A DNA stretch of 64,000 bases from Lucifuga dentata (GCA_014773175.1 VXCM01000470.1:248001-312000); one strand, 5' to 3'; numbered from the stretch's first letter, positions 19,983 through 34,050 are shown. Notes: generated by a model not told the origin, from the sequence alone. Numbers and translations are program-made.

Positions 19983-22900
19983 GTGAGAGGAATGTGTGCG
20001 TGTGTGTGTGTGTGTGTGTGTGCGTGTGAAGAAGTTTACTCCAAAAATCAGGACTGTAATGTCTGACAAATATGAGAATGATTGTTGGATACTGTACAAA
20101 TACAGTAAAAATTATGATGTATAAATCATTCAGAAACTTCTGGATTAATAAAACCTGTGACTTGATTTCCAAACCAAACCTGAAACCTTTCACTAACATT
20201 CTGTATTTCCATGCTACAATATTTTCAACTGCATCATAAACAGATCACTTATCATAACTGTGCAAATGAAACTGAAAAACAAAATGAATTTTATACAGAA
20301 TTTGATTTTCAGCTGATTTTGAGAAGATAAACCAAATGTTGTGGTTTCATAAATATATATATAGAGTCATGAATATATTTTCTCATGTATTACTTACGTA
20401 TGCATGTGGTGTGTGTGCAGCTGGTGGAAACATCGTTCATGGCTGAAAATATATTTAGTTTCTCACCACTGACCTCGAAAAAAAAGTAAAGTGTTTGATG
20501 AGATTTCAAAGCACGGCAGCACTGACTAAATGTGGCTGGTCTGCACTGAGATCATGGCTGTTAATGCAAATAACTTACATCAGATCACTAATGCTAAACT
20601 CCAAATGATGCCAAAAGACATATTAGCAGGATCAACATCACTGGGGCATGTTTAGGGTTGATGGAGCATGATTTGGCAGAGTTGGTTAACAGACTTTCAA
20701 GAGCTCGGTTCAGCTATTTTTTTTTTTTTTTTTTTTGATTGTGCAATGTGAGGACTGTTTTTTCACATCTTATGTACATGCATTGAGGAGTTTGCATAAC
20801 TCAGTTTTTAAAGTAATGCATGAATGTGGAAAATATGAGAAACAAAATAACAAAACACAGGTAACATATAGTTAAAGTCATATAATCTGGAAGGCACAAT
20901 AAAAACAGAATTGTTAGAAAATGTACTTGTTTTTGTAAATGAACTCTTCAAACAGTAACATCCAATGCAGATTATAGAACATATACAATATATAAAGTGT
21001 TGGTGATTTCTGTATATGACAGTACCAATGGCCAATTTTTAATGTCAGAGGTATTGTTATTTTTTCTATGTTCTGTTTATTTGATGCACCATAACACAGA
21101 CTCATGCAGTCCTTAAGACCCCAGCAGTCACCTCTAGGTGGTAGTATCATCCTGAAATAAAGCCAGGTTCTGGCACAATGAATCAATATGAATCAACTGT
21201 GGTCAATAATTTTGCAGTTGAAATATCTTACAGTAGAAATGCAAGTTCAGATATTTACTGCAGGCCACTTGCAACCTTACATGTTGATGCTTTTAACTGA
21301 GCAAAATATAGATTAATGAATTCCCATGATTCAGCAGAGATGCTGGTAATCCTGCTTCCATTTTGTGATTTTCATCTTTGATCTCCTTATTTTCCTTGTC
21401 TCGTCTGCAGTTTGTGCAGTTTGTGTGTACATGGTGTGTCAGCTTTGTGGATTTTCTGTAATGTAATGCTGTGTCCATCTTTTACTTCCTTAAGTGATTC
21501 CAAGCACATTCAACACTACGCTATCTTCCTCGGCGCTCCTCTCTCTCCTGAAAGTTCTCCACTTCCACTTATCTCCTGGGTGCAGAGCAGAGTTGGCAAA
21601 GCCTCATCCTTAACTTAAAAGTTGAAAAACAGCTTATTTTATTATTTCATAAAATAAAGCTTAGCCACATTTTAAAGATATTAAAGTATGTCAAATGGAT
21701 TCTGAAAGTTTTTGATGGCTTCACCCAAAACTGTTTCACTAATAATATGAAATAACTGTCCAGTCGCTGTTATGGACATTCTGTGAAGCTGAGGCATTTT
21801 AAGATGCAGCATAATTACAGAAAACAAGATATCTCAGAGAATATTTCAATACGTAAGTTTCATTGAGAAAAATGCCCCCAGCTTTCATAAACTACATATA
21901 CTACATATACTATACTACATATACTACATTTCATGCAGAGGCACACAGAAAAGAGTATTCAGCATTTTTTTTACTCATAATTTTAGGACAAGAAAGCAGC
22001 ATCTTGAGTCAACAAGGCAAGTTATACTTTTTGAACTGAAGCCATTTGCTACTCTGAGTTCCTTTGGTCCATCTGGATTTCAATGTGAATGACAGTTATG
22101 AATTTAAAACACATTTCATGTGTTTTTACTTTAGTGAAAAAACATACATGCTGCAGTCCTTGTATGTTCTGCAAAGGGGCAATCAAGTCAAATTCATCTC
22201 ATCCATATCATGTCATACATTTTAAAATTTAAATGTTATATTTAGTAAGTCAGGTGGGACTTATTGAGTTATCTGCACCATAAGTTTATCCAGATTTGTT
22301 TTTATTTGCAGGATACTTCACCCAACTCAAATACTGTTGTTCTCTGAAAGAAAGGTGCTTTTGCAGAAAGGTTCAGACCACGCAGCATTCTGTGCACAAT
22401 ATTACATGAGTACGAGCTTTTAACCTTGTGGAGATTTGGCATTTATACAGGAGTACTGATGGGCGTGAAACACTTTTTCATGAATACTGGTGCTGAATCT
22501 GATGGCAGAAAAACAAAATGTCTAGCTTTTAAGGGTACTGCAAGCAGATACATCATTAACCTTCTTATCCCTTGGGACCACAGTTCCCCAGAGTCTTCAT
22601 TTTTGCAGAGAAGTGACCAAAATGCCAGGCTCATTTAAAGACATGCTTATTCTTTGTTACAAGCTGCCACAGAAGTTAAATATGGAGCAACTAGTTCTCT
22701 ATAAAAGTGAAGTGAAGCTCCCTCGGGGTTGGTTCTATCCTTAAAACCTGAATTTTAATGTAATGTGGTTTCTGCAGGCTGAGTCAATAGTGTTACATTA
22801 TTCTGTCACTGTTTAAAGTGATGATTAATGTGGAAATTATAGGGAGTGATATGAAGGTTAAACACAGGTGAATTGGACAGGTAGTACACGTGAATGGAGA

Positions 22901-24218
22901 CTGTCCTTGGAGCAGATTTGTAGAGAATAAGGTTCTGGAAAGTGGCTAACTCTGGGCGCACGTGTTCACTTCACTTTTTCTGCATGGAGAAAGACACTTA
23001 CTTGGGGCATTCACAGTTTTGTCTGACTGTACAGCTGGAAATTTCTCAGCCCCAACTTGTATTGTTTGGAGCTTCAGAAAGAACTGATTGCCAATATACT
23101 TGTAAACTTGTAAATATACTTTTATACTTATATACTTTATTATACTTTTATTTATACTTTTACTTTTACAATCTACTTTTAATTACACTTTTAGCCTATG
23201 TATTTATTTATTTATTAACTATTGGGTATTTTTCTTGCTGTGTCATTTTTAGTCATAGCAACTGGCTTTTTTTCTCTTGCTGTTGTTTTTTATTGGTGCT
23301 TTTTTAATTATTGGATGATTTTTAATGGTATGGATTTTTCATATTGGTAGTTTTTATAGAATATATAGCAGTATTCGTCTGTATCTGTACCATTTCTCCT
23401 GCTTGTCGCGTTTTTATGGTTCTTGCTGAATGAGTGCAACTGAATGTGCTTTGATGTCCATTTAAGCACAGGGACAAACCAGTTTCCCCACTGGGGATCA
23501 ATAAAGTTACTATCAATTACTTCTTATTTGGGATCATCCTGGAACTGCAGATTGTTCTGAATCCTTGCAATAAGGCAAGATGCATGGGAATTAATCAACA
23601 AAGTGGGTGTGTGGATGTGTTTGTGTGCATTTGTGATTTTACCTGCACATGCTTAAGTTTAGAATCAGTGTGTATTTCAGATTGTGTTGCAGCTGAAACA
23701 ATGAATGAAAGTTTTTTGGGTTTCCTGAGGATATAAGCCTTCGCTGAACTATTAGTGCCTGGACACTAAATTACACATCAGTTTTATTTTGTGGTGTGAT
23801 GTGTTGTGGTGCATTATGATGTGACCTCCTCTTTGCTGACAGATTATTTTTACATATTGAAAATGTTTCAGCGTAATTATGAGTTGTTGGTCATATACAC
23901 AAACCTGCAAGGCTATTTCTTTGACAAGCAGAGGAATCAATTCACAGCCTGCTTTACCAAAGAGAGGAAACAGGGGTGTGGTATAGATGAAATAGATAGA
24001 ATATTGCATATAGAAAGGGAGAGCTGCACATGAAGCATCGGGAGCTTTAATGAAACCTCTTCCTGAACATTTAAATGAATAGACTATCACAAATATATAT
24101 CATTTGATTGATTTGTCCCCTTTAATTATTTAAAACCAATATAAATTATAGACTCCTAACATAACGTATCGATGTGAAATTTCTCCCCGTGTGATGGGAA
24201 TGTAGAGATCACACCCGC

Positions 24219-24255
<37 letters not shown>

Positions 24256-25342
24256 TCTTGCAAACCCACTTCATTTTGGAGATACTGCGTGGAAAAAAGG
24301 AGAATCGGATTATGAGCTGACAGAATATTGCTGACAGAGAACATGAGGCGGCATCGAGCCCCTCAGACCTGATGCAGCTGATTTTTGCTCCAGAATACCG
24401 GCATTTTTTTTCCCCCAATGACTATCTATGCTCCCTGAGATTTTTTTTTTCTCGAATAATAAGATCTCATCGCCGTGTCAACGAACTCCGTCTTCTGAAG
24501 GTAATACAACTGGCTCGACATTTTCTATTGAATGTGTTGCTTTCTCCCTCCTTGCATCATTTGGATGCTGCGTGAGGCGACGTGTCCGTGGGCTTTGACT
24601 GTGTGAATTCTCGCCAGTGCAACTTGAAATACCTGCTCAGCCTGCGCGTAAATGTGAAAATCGCGCCAATAAAAGCCCAGTTTCTGCAGATGCACCTTGC
24701 GACAAAATATGTCTGATTCCGACGCGAGGTGTGAGGATGCCTGTGGCTATGTTTGTGTCATTGCTGCGGTACACCCCGGAGCTCCTCAGCTCAAGACTGA
24801 CACAACTAACCTCAGCTGAAGAGAAGACAGCAAACTGGCAAGCGCTCCTCCACCCTACATAAGCCATATGAGCCTGTGCATGTATGTGGGAAAAGGCAAG
24901 CTGACTGACACTCACTGGGGAGGAATCTATTGCACTGTGGTTTGGGGGTTTCCCAAGACCTGTCACATCCCCAAATCCTTCTGAGGACTGCTGTGAGCTT
25001 ACAAGCTTCCTGATGGTTTTTGGAGGGCAGCCCTGATGCATCTTGTGAGTGTGAAAACTCAAAAAGCCTTTTGCCAGGGTTGCAGACAGAGCAGACGGTA
25101 ACTCTGTGTGTGTCATGTTACAACCTGGATCCGTGCCTGGACCCTTGAACCTTCAGCCAAAATCTCAGACCTGCCCTGTCTGAGTCCTTTGAATGAACAT
25201 CACTGCTTTACCACAGCAAAACAACGGGTGACAGTTAAAGTAACGCCACCAATCTGTAGACATTATCATTTGTGTGGGTCCCTAAAAGGTTTCTTCCTCC
25301 AAAAACTAGGTGCCGGGTGAATACTGGACAGCCAGGGTCAGG
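19983..25342 (+). other. Spacer between the two kcnab3 first exons, incl. probable second promoter/leader
   Basis: No internal coding exon seen. A GA microsatellite lies at 24219-24255. A repeat-like tail with GGGGATCAATAAAGTTAC sits near 23490-23512. From about 24.2 kb to 25.34 kb the sequence is less AT-rich and likely holds the start site and 5' untranslated leader for the proximal exon; I cannot fix the start site. Confidence 0.5.
24219..24255 (+). repeat. (GA)n microsatellite
   Basis: A nearly pure GA run, about 1.1 kb before the proximal kcnab3 start codon. GA runs are common in promoter-proximal DNA; a role here is only a possibility. Confidence 0.85.
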
Positions 25343-25677
25343 ATGCAGGTTTCCTTCGCCTGTACTGAGCACAATCTCAAGAGTCGCAGTGAAGACCGGC
25401 TCTGTGGCCTTCGCACTGCTCCACCTCCTGGAGGAAGCAGTGGAGGAGTCGGGGGAGGTGGTGGTGGAGGAGGTGGTGGTGGTGGAGGAGGAGGAGGTAG
25501 TGGAGGAGGTGGAGGAAGTGGAGGAGGAGGGGGAGGAGGTAGTGGACAAGGGAGCAATGGCAACTACATCTCACAAGGCTCACTGAAGACCAGAGATGTG
25601 CCTGGGTCCCGTCAAACTCCACAAGGCCATGCCCACATGAAGGAGGCCATCGGGCGCCACACCAGTATGAAGTACAG
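25343..25677 (+). CDS. kcnab3: kcnab3 proximal first coding exon with inactivation peptide and polyglycine linker
   Basis: ATG at 25343; an in-frame TAG at 25307-25309 excludes an upstream extension. The start MQVSFACTEHNLKSR matches the N-terminal inactivation peptide of Kv-beta1/beta3, including the redox-sensitive Cys7, and EDRLCG at 17-22 is specific for beta3. Residues 34-70 are almost pure Gly (runs of 16, 5 and 7 broken by Ser). The exon ends TSMKYR, then a GTGAGT donor at 25678. With the core exons it gives 439 aa against about 404 in human KCNAB3; the extra length lies mostly in this exon. The peptide is known to plug the inner pore of Kv1 channels. Long antisense frames across this exon (proline/serine runs) are mirror images of the glycine codons. 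Confidence 0.93.
25444..25550 (+). repeat. Coding (GGN)n tract in kcnab3
   Basis: A run of GGA/GGT/GGG codons with scattered AGT. Mixed codons mean it is not one simple trinucleotide, yet it is likely to vary in length between individuals and species. Confidence 0.8.
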
Positions 25678-28600
25678 GTGAGTATGGATGGAGGATGATG
25701 ATGATGAGGAGGAGGAGGGGGGAGTGTTGCTTTGGGTAAAGCAGACATGCTCATTNGAGGAGGAGGAGGGTCATTGCAGAGAGGTCTGAAATGGAGATGG
25801 TTTTCATTTTTGGTTTTAAAGCTCTGCTGGGCTTCAGATTATTGCCCAAGTACCAGGTTATCATTATGAGCATTGGTGACAGATGTGGAAAAAAGTGGCA
25901 GGTCGTGTGTGTTATTTGGCCTCCAATCTTCTCGTAGTAGTTAAAGCTCTACTACCCTGGCTTTAATATCTACTTGAACCTACATTAATATTTTGTACTA
26001 TTGAATTAAAGAAAGGGTCCACAGAGAATTTCACCACTCTGCAGATCTGTGAGCTTTTAGCTTCTTTTTGCTCAGTTTGATTTTAAAGCCACTCATTTAC
26101 CGTACAGCAAAGTCTTAGCCATTCAAATCAACCCGTTTCCAGCTGTGGAAAGAGAGCTATTTCTATTAAAAATGCTGACATAAATCAGCTGAACTCTACC
26201 TAACCAACACCAAATACATCTAGCAAGATAAAGATCCGAGTATTTTTGTCAGGAGTTAGTGAAGACCAAAACAGGAGGAAGGACACTGCATGTTTACTTA
26301 AATTTGTCAGGAAACATGATACCAGTTAGTCGATAATGTTGCTCCCTATCTGCCGAATGTTTCTTAACAGATTACACATATTAACATGCCTATAATATCT
26401 CAGGACTGTGTGTCAAAGAGCTTGTTTTGGTGTTAACCCAACAAAAACCCAGCCATCCCACTGCAGCAAAGCTTTTCATTACATTTGTCAAAAAAGAGCA
26501 TACGGCGGGTGATAGAGTTCATCCGTTGAAAATGCTCGAAAATCTGAAAGGCACAGTATTTACTGACGGGTTAGCGAGCTGGCTAGCAAGGCTAACGTTA
26601 CGTTGGTGTTATTGTTGCTCCTAGCGATCAAAATTACATTATTCCAGCTTTAAGGTTAGCACAAATGTAGTTTTATGTCATAAAAGTATTCATTGTCGCT
26701 GTTTGACTAAAGCCATTAGCAGTGATTTTTTTTAAAAAAAGTGCCAGAGTGCAGTCGTATTTGACATTAAGAAAATATTACATTCACTCTTGAAACACTG
26801 ATGGATCTAAAATTCTAGTGTTGTACACGCTGTACCAAGCAGCTATAATGTTATCAGAGTATAAAATAAAGCAGGCACAGAGGAGTATTTTGCCATTGGC
26901 TCCTGCAGATTTATCCTTGGCCTCTTGATCTGAATCACAGATTAATAAAAACCTTTTTCCAGTAATGCTTTCCGAAAATGGTCGTGTGTTTTTAGCAGTG
27001 AGAGCAAAAGGACAAACAGTACAAGGACAAATAGTGTTTCAGCAGATAATCCTTGTATGGCATTGAAGGGAAAACCGTTGCTTCACACAACATGTCACAA
27101 ACATAGAGAGAGAGAGAAAAAAAGAAACAACCAAACAACAAGAAACAAGTGTAATTTAGATCTTTGCTCATTAAGGTATTGAAATGTTGCCTGCGTGCTA
27201 AGCTAAGGTAAGATGTTGGAACAAAATCACTCAGTTCACCTTGATGAAAAGAGCTTCACACTGACAAGGACAGATATGTTTAAGATATATTCACTCTCAC
27301 AGACGGCCTAAGAGTGGTGGAAAATAATGCATATCGGATTGAAATATTGTCCATTTAACAACACAATGTGCACTTAATGAAGACGACAGAAAAACCTCAT
27401 AACATCAGTGTTTTCCCTTAGTTAGATTGGAAAATGTAATCTTTCAGAGGAGTTTTTGTTTAATACCCCATTGTTCTTGTTAATTAAATTGACTGAACTG
27501 ATGCTGTTTCTTTAGTTGACTCAGTTCTTTAGTTGATTTAGTTCTTCTTTAAGAGGATGTATAAAAAAGGAATGTGGCACAAGAGGAAACCGGGATATCT
27601 CTATTTCCTGTCCCCTGTGATTTACATACAGTACGTTGTTTGATTTTTGTTTGGGTTATTCTGGTTATTCTGCTGTCAGTAGAAAAGTGTCACTAATAGG
27701 GACTGCAGCAGCACAATAAGTCTATATAGCATATGGCAGGCTCCAGTTGCCAGTGGCAACACCCCAGGCATTGCCTTTAGTTTTTGTCTGTCTTATTTCC
27801 TAATCAGCCAGTACTGCTGTCCCTTATCAGTCCCCTCTGAAAGAGAGGCCACTCAAATCCCATCACTCTCGTCCACAATGTCTGTTTGTGGCTACAACAG
27901 CACAGAGCAGAGCACATTCTCCATTTTACATATACTGTACACATATTCATGCATGTGCACTGAAAAAGCGCTGCACAAGTACCACAGCCCTGCAATAAAA
28001 TCCTACCTGTATGAAGTTTTATCCATATTTTATCCTCCCCGTTTACGTAAATGGCGGCGGATAAAATATTAGAAATAGCTTTCAATATAATGCAATCTAA
28101 TATAAAGGCAACAAAAGCTGCAGCCTCCAAAATTGCCAGAGATTTAAAGCAATAATGCTCTGACACGTGAACAGAAGTGGAGCATTATAAGGGTCATAAA
28201 GGCAGGGTTTACTGCAGGGCTGTTGTATTGGATTACAGTAGTAGTAATAATAGTATTTTACAAGTGAAGTTACATTATTTTGTGGCATTTCTGTGTACAG
28301 TATTTTTAGGGTCAAATCAAAGCTTCACATTTCCCATGGTAGCAATCAGTTTAGGATTTCTTGACGTGATGATTGAGGCTAAATGAAGAAAATGGATAAC
28401 ACAGTAAAAAGGTGTGAACTTTGTAAGTGAAGTTGCTCCAGATGGCACCTGTCCTTACTGCTATTTGCCCTGTTTGACTCCATGTTTTCTAATCCCCCCC
28501 TGCTCGCTCATTAACCTGAAGCATTGTCACTCTCTGGCAGGTCCTGGACGATGGCATTGCTGCCAGTTATCACTCCCATGAGCCTCTGCCATCACCCCCA

Positions 28601-30239
28601 CACCCCACCCCACCCTCTCTGTTTGACTCAGTGTAACTCTCTCTCACTCTCCATCCCTCTCTGTCTGCTTCCTTTGATTTAATTTTCTGAGTTGCTTTTC
28701 GCAGTTTTCCATTTTCACATATTCAAAGCTGCAACTGTGCCCTGCAGCACGATCTGCTCAGTCAAAAAGGTGTGTGCAAGGCTCTGTGTGATTTTTGCGA
28801 TATTGTTTTAGAGTAACCTTGGCATGCTTGTGTCATTACCAATCCAATAGCCTATAAGCTGGTGATGTCACATTGATGCCATACTTTGCAGAAAACCAAT
28901 TAGCAACGATGGAAAAACTCCTGAGGGGGATTTCTGTGAGCATGAGTACATTTTGCTAGTGGTGAAAGAAGTACTCAAATCCTTTAGTTAACTGAAACTT
29001 AAAATACACTCAAATATTAAAACATAAAAGTACTTTTGTTAGGGAAAGTCCCTGTTAGAGTTATGAAAATAAAAATTCCCAAATCTGGAGCAGGAAAATC
29101 TCCAAGTGTGTTTACCTGACACCATGATTTTCCAGGTGACATTTCAGCTCCTCTAAAGGATGAGAAAGTTATCCAGCTGCTTTCCCTTTATTCACACTTC
29201 AGATAATTAATGTGTTGGTATTATTACTCAAGTACTCTGAGGTACATAAATACAATTTTAAGCTACCGATAACTTACCAGAGTATCGGTACCTTAAAATG
29301 CTATGAAATTTAATCAGTTATGTGACATTTCAGATTTTGGTGCATTAAGTTTCTGTGCACATACGCAAAGTTCTGAGGAACAGCATTTTGTTGTTTGTTG
29401 TCAAAGATAAATTATGAATTTTATCAACAGCCATTTGTAGATCACCTGGTTCATCATCATGTTTATGAATCATTGCCTTCATGATGAATTGGTTTTAAAA
29501 CTTTATGATTAATTGGTTTTAAAACTTTAAAACCCCTTTCCAGTATTATATGTACTGTATCTTGGGCCCAAGCGGCAAAGCAGCTGATTTTTTAAATTAA
29601 ATTTACAACAGATTTATCAAGCTACAGGACATATCTCAACAATGCCTACCAAAGACATCACATGTTTGTACATTTACATCAGCTGAACCTTTTTTGGGAC
29701 ATGTGGAGTCAAGAACAGTTAATGTCATTTGTCCATAGTTCTGTCTCAGTGAATTGGCCATTTCTATGGTAACCCATTGGTCTCTTTTCACTAGTAGCAA
29801 CCTGGTAAGCAGGTCAGGTGCATTTTCCCTGCCACTGATGGATGTTTCTCATGGATTTTTGAAGCTAATGGCTGCAGGGCTCATGATGTCAGCGACAGGC
29901 GGGTTAATGGCTGCTCTTTTCGTCAGATGTGGATGCTAACAACCATTATGAAAAATCCCGTGAAAGACATTATATTTAAATGAAATATGTTCCTATGACA
30001 CAAAGGAAAATGTATCGAACGTTGCTGATGAAAATGATGCTATGTTCTTGTGGAGATCTCAGGGAGTTTAGGTCAGCTTTTGATAATGTTTTGGTTTTGT
30101 GAATGATCTGATATCTAATAAGTTAACAATGCAAAGATCCTGTCTCTTTTTTGATTCTCTTAACACCCTTTAACTAAAAAAAAAAAAAAAAAAAAAAGAA
30201 TTTGAATGAAACCTATTTTGTAACTAATTGGTCATAATA

Positions 30240-30322
30240 ATTTACAGAGCCGCCTGGCATTACACCAGGGGATCTAAGTACCACTGACGGTACATGTACC
30301 TTAGTTTGAGAATCACTGCTCA
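30240..30322. repeat. hAT-like terminal repeat fragment
   Basis: The segment ends ...CCTTAGTTTGAGAATCACTG, which resembles the right end of the 'GGTTCTCAAACT' elements found at 34347 and 44607. No matching left end was found nearby. Confidence 0.35.
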
Positions 30323-31789
30323 AAGTATTTTATTAATTTATTCTTTCAGTTTATTTGCCACTTAAAAGCTTTTGCAAGTATCTAGTTTTATGACGCCTTA
30401 TGGACACCGGCTGGATTCCAAATTAAAGTCATGATGAACGTGTTGTCATGAAAATAATACGGAGCTTGGCTACATTTGTCATGTTATGGATTTGTGTTTT
30501 GTGGGGAGACGAAAAGGACAAAATGCTGCAACAGCTTTGGCTTTCACCTTTTCTTCCCACTGGATTTTTTTTAATGTTTTTTTTTTTGTTTGTTTGTTTT
30601 GTTTTTTTTAGGTTGATTGAATAAATTACTATGTTATTTTGTAGTTCAGCATCAACCAACATCTTTTAGGGGTCAATTCAAACTATATATTCTCTTACTG
30701 GCTACTGAGCTACAAAATTGTGGCTATTTGTTTCTACTGCTATATATATATATTTGCATGTTGTGGTTATTAAACATGGAAAGACAGTGTGTGCTCCTGT
30801 TTAGAACTGAAATCTTCATGCAGCCCAAAGAAAAATACATAAACAGGATAACTTCATCTTTGCAGAACGTGGATGACTGTTGGGGCAGCGTTGTTTGATG
30901 AGGCTCACATTTGTCAATATTTGTCTGCGGTTGGAATGGAAAGCAGCAGTAAATAGCACAGTTGTTTTGAAATGCATCCCATCATGACCTCATGTTGGTG
31001 CCATGATAAAACTTGACTGTTCTGACAGATTATTTACTTTTAATAATGTACTGCGCTGGAAAGTAAGCAATAAGTCAAACGCTAAGAGTTCTGTTGTTTC
31101 ACCAAATGATGTAAATGAGACCAGCATAAGGTTAGTTTTCTTTGCTTTTGCTTTGTCATATTTCATACACTTTAAATTGATATGACAGCATGCATGCACA
31201 AACCAAGATTAATATATATATATATATATATCTTTGTTTCTCTGCCTATTTTTGATGGTAAAATCATAAAACCAGTGAAATTATGTTAAAACCAATTCCA
31301 GCCATCATTAAGTAGTTTTTTGTCATTAAAATAATTGGTTATCTTAAATGTAGCTGTCTGAAACATAACCTTGTTATTCATTTTGGCAAAGTAGCTCAGC
31401 TGAGATGTGTTTTTAGCAAAAAGCTTTTGAGAAACCAGACTTGCAAACTAAGGAATGAGATTAGCTACAAGAGGATCAACTACCCTAAATCCTAAATCAT
31501 TTTAAATTTATGGAGCTGTCGGAGTGTGTATTTGTAAGGCAGCAGAGCAGAAAGATGACAAATCATTCTCATATTTGGCTTCATTCCTCACCTAATGCAT
31601 TTAAAACACTGTACGATGAATATCAAGCCATGGCAAGCAGCAGCACTGTCCAGCAATGCTTTCAAATTGAGCATCTTATCATTTAAAGATGTTGAAACGG
31701 CACATAAGGACGATGATCATTAAGGGTTTTTTTTTGTATTATTTCACCTTTAGCCATTAGTTATGTCATGCTTTGTAAATCCCCTTTAA

Positions 31790-31793
31790 AACA

Positions 31794-31824
<31 letters not shown>

Positions 31825-31825
31825 C

Positions 31826-31869
<44 letters not shown>
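31790..31869 (+). repeat. (CA)n(GA)n compound microsatellite
   Basis: About 36 bases of CA followed directly by about 43 bases of GA, in the large kcnab3 intron. Confidence 0.95.
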
Positions 31870-31872
<3 letters not shown>

Positions 31873-32088
31873 AGTCCCAAACTTTGTATAAAAAGAGATG
31901 TATACATGTCTTAGATTAATTTGTGAAATCCAGTTCACTCCTTTTTTTCCACAAATGTGACGAGGTTTCAGGAATATGAAATCAGCTCTGTGATCTCTTT
32001 CTGCTGTCACATCAATACATGAAATTTCAGTTAATTAGGAGAGTCACGACCAATAATGAAGTGTCAAACTTCGGAGGAGAGGAGTTGA

Positions 32089-32091
<3 letters not shown>

Positions 32092-32145
<54 letters not shown>
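32092..32145 (+). repeat. (GT)n microsatellite
   Basis: A pure GT run of 27 units in the large kcnab3 intron, only about 220 bases after the CA/GA tract. Confidence 0.97.
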
Positions 32146-32146
<1 letters not shown>

Positions 32147-32459
32147 CATTTCTTCATTTCATTCAGAGTTTGTACCTCCACCAAAATCCAACAGTCCTTT
32201 TAGTTCACTTTTTTGCCAGTATAAATCCAAACTTTTACTATTGTTACCTTGTAATCAGATGTGTAAAAAAAATATTTATCATGCAAATTCATTGTACAGT
32301 AGTATTGTAGATATCGTCTTCTGGATCTATAACCATAACTGTTGAAAATATGTCAAGATCTTTTCATATTGCTGAATCAGGCACCTTAGCTACAGATCAG
32401 TGGTAGTGATGTGTTTAGACATATTAAAGTACAGCAACACCATAAAAGTATCCCTGTCC

Positions 32460-32805
32460 AATCATATACTTTAGTCTGTCAGATCCATATCAATATCAGG
32501 ATTTGGGCTAAATTACACCTGATCACAGTCCATACACATGACTGATTTTTGTTTTCATTGTGATTGGTGTCTTAGTTTTTAAGAAGTTAACAGTAATGTC
32601 AACAAATGTCCTAACTTGCAATGATAGTTGACCTTATATGGATCCTGATCCAGATCTGCCTCAAAGTATGATCAACTCTTTCTTGAACCAAGTCCCACTT
32701 ATCTATTAAATCTCAGCAAAATCTATATGTTAATTTTTGAGATATCTTGCTGACAAACAGACAAACACAGATGAAAACACAATCTTGTTGGCAGAGCTAA
32801 TTAGG
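32460..32805. repeat. Dispersed fish repeat, 'CCTCC-CCAAGG' family copy
   Basis: It shows the same ordered phrases as the copy at 59455-59795 (TAGTCTGTCAGATC, CTGATCCAGATCTGC, GACAAACAGACAAACA) and ends GATGAAAACACAATC...GGCAGAG, a diverged form of the family's end. Confidence 0.5.
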
Positions 32806-33654
32806 ATTGACTTATTTTCCTAACTTTTCAAAAATAATAGTTTTCATATTTAATATCAATGTTGTAACATAACATAATTAACAATATAATGAGTCAAGGA
32901 AAGTCTTTTGTGTTTAGGTAATAACTGTAACAAGAACTGAATCACATTTTCAGCACTAGCTTTCTTCAGAATTAAAGCGCAGGAATCTCTGTGTATGCCG
33001 CGCTACTAAAAGAGAAAGTCTATCATCATCACACAATGAAAACACACACACATACACACACATGCACACACATACACTGTATTTAATTTATGTCGAGGTG
33101 TTCTTTCTCCAGAGAAGAGCCTGCTCAGCATGTGTGTGGCATTTTATGACAACTGCATCTATAAAAAAAATCCGTCATTTGCACAGAAGCTTCTGTACAT
33201 AGTGTCTTACTCCTCTCTCAGGTGAACGTTAAGTGTAAATGTCAGCACAGGTTAAAATGCTGACTACATCATGACCGAGCACCTGTGTGCCTTATTTCTC
33301 TGCTCCATTAATAATGTAAAGAACATCCCAGTCCTTATAATCACCTTGTTTGGGCTTCATGACTTATGGTATGTGAAAAAATAGATAAGAAAACACAGTA
33401 AGGCCTACTTATAAAGGGTGCAGGGAAGCATCTGTGTTGCTGTGTGCCCTGTTCACGAGTGCGTTCATGCATGGCCGTATGTGGATCTGCGCCTCTTCTC
33501 GAGTATAATTGCCATCAAGTGTGAATATTCACGTGAAAGAGTCGACCAACCTACTGACTTGCTTTGCCTGCTTGCATAGGATACGGTGTCTGTTTTCACA
33601 TAATGTCCATGTCCATAAAATCCATGTCAAATGAAATAGGCCACATGAGTGTCT

Positions 33655-33695
33655 ATGTGTGTGTGTGTAGTGTGTGTGAGTGTGTCTGAGAGAGT

Positions 33696-33727
<32 letters not shown>
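33655..33727 (+). repeat. (GT)n(GA)n microsatellite
   Basis: Imperfect GT then GA run. The flanking DNA at 33851 has a seam N within a G-rich stretch. Confidence 0.9.
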
Positions 33728-33728
<1 letters not shown>

Positions 33729-33972
33729 TGAGGGAGAGATTGTCATGAAGGAGATAGAGGAAACAGTGAGCATGTGTCTCTGTAGACTGGCTGATAGTAA
33801 TTTAGCAGACTGCAGCACTGCAGTGAGCGGTGGAGTGGGGAGCAGGGTGGNGGGGGGCGGCCAGTTGTCACACAGAAACAGTGACAATCTCAACTGCCCA
33901 GGAACAATCACAGATATTTTCCTGTGGTACAGCAATCATAAAATTCACTAATACATGCTGGTTTCCACACTC

Positions 33973-34003
33973 CACACACACACACACGCGCACACACGCA
34001 CAC

Positions 34004-34047
<44 letters not shown>
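33973..34047 (+). repeat. (CA)n microsatellite with CG interruptions
   Basis: About 75 bases of CA with a few CG steps, in the large kcnab3 intron. Confidence 0.95.

Positions 34048-34050
<3 letters not shown>

Noticed and set aside
25235..25754. Serine-, proline- and leucine/histidine-rich minus-strand frames
   Set aside because: Mirror images of the polyglycine codons of kcnab3.
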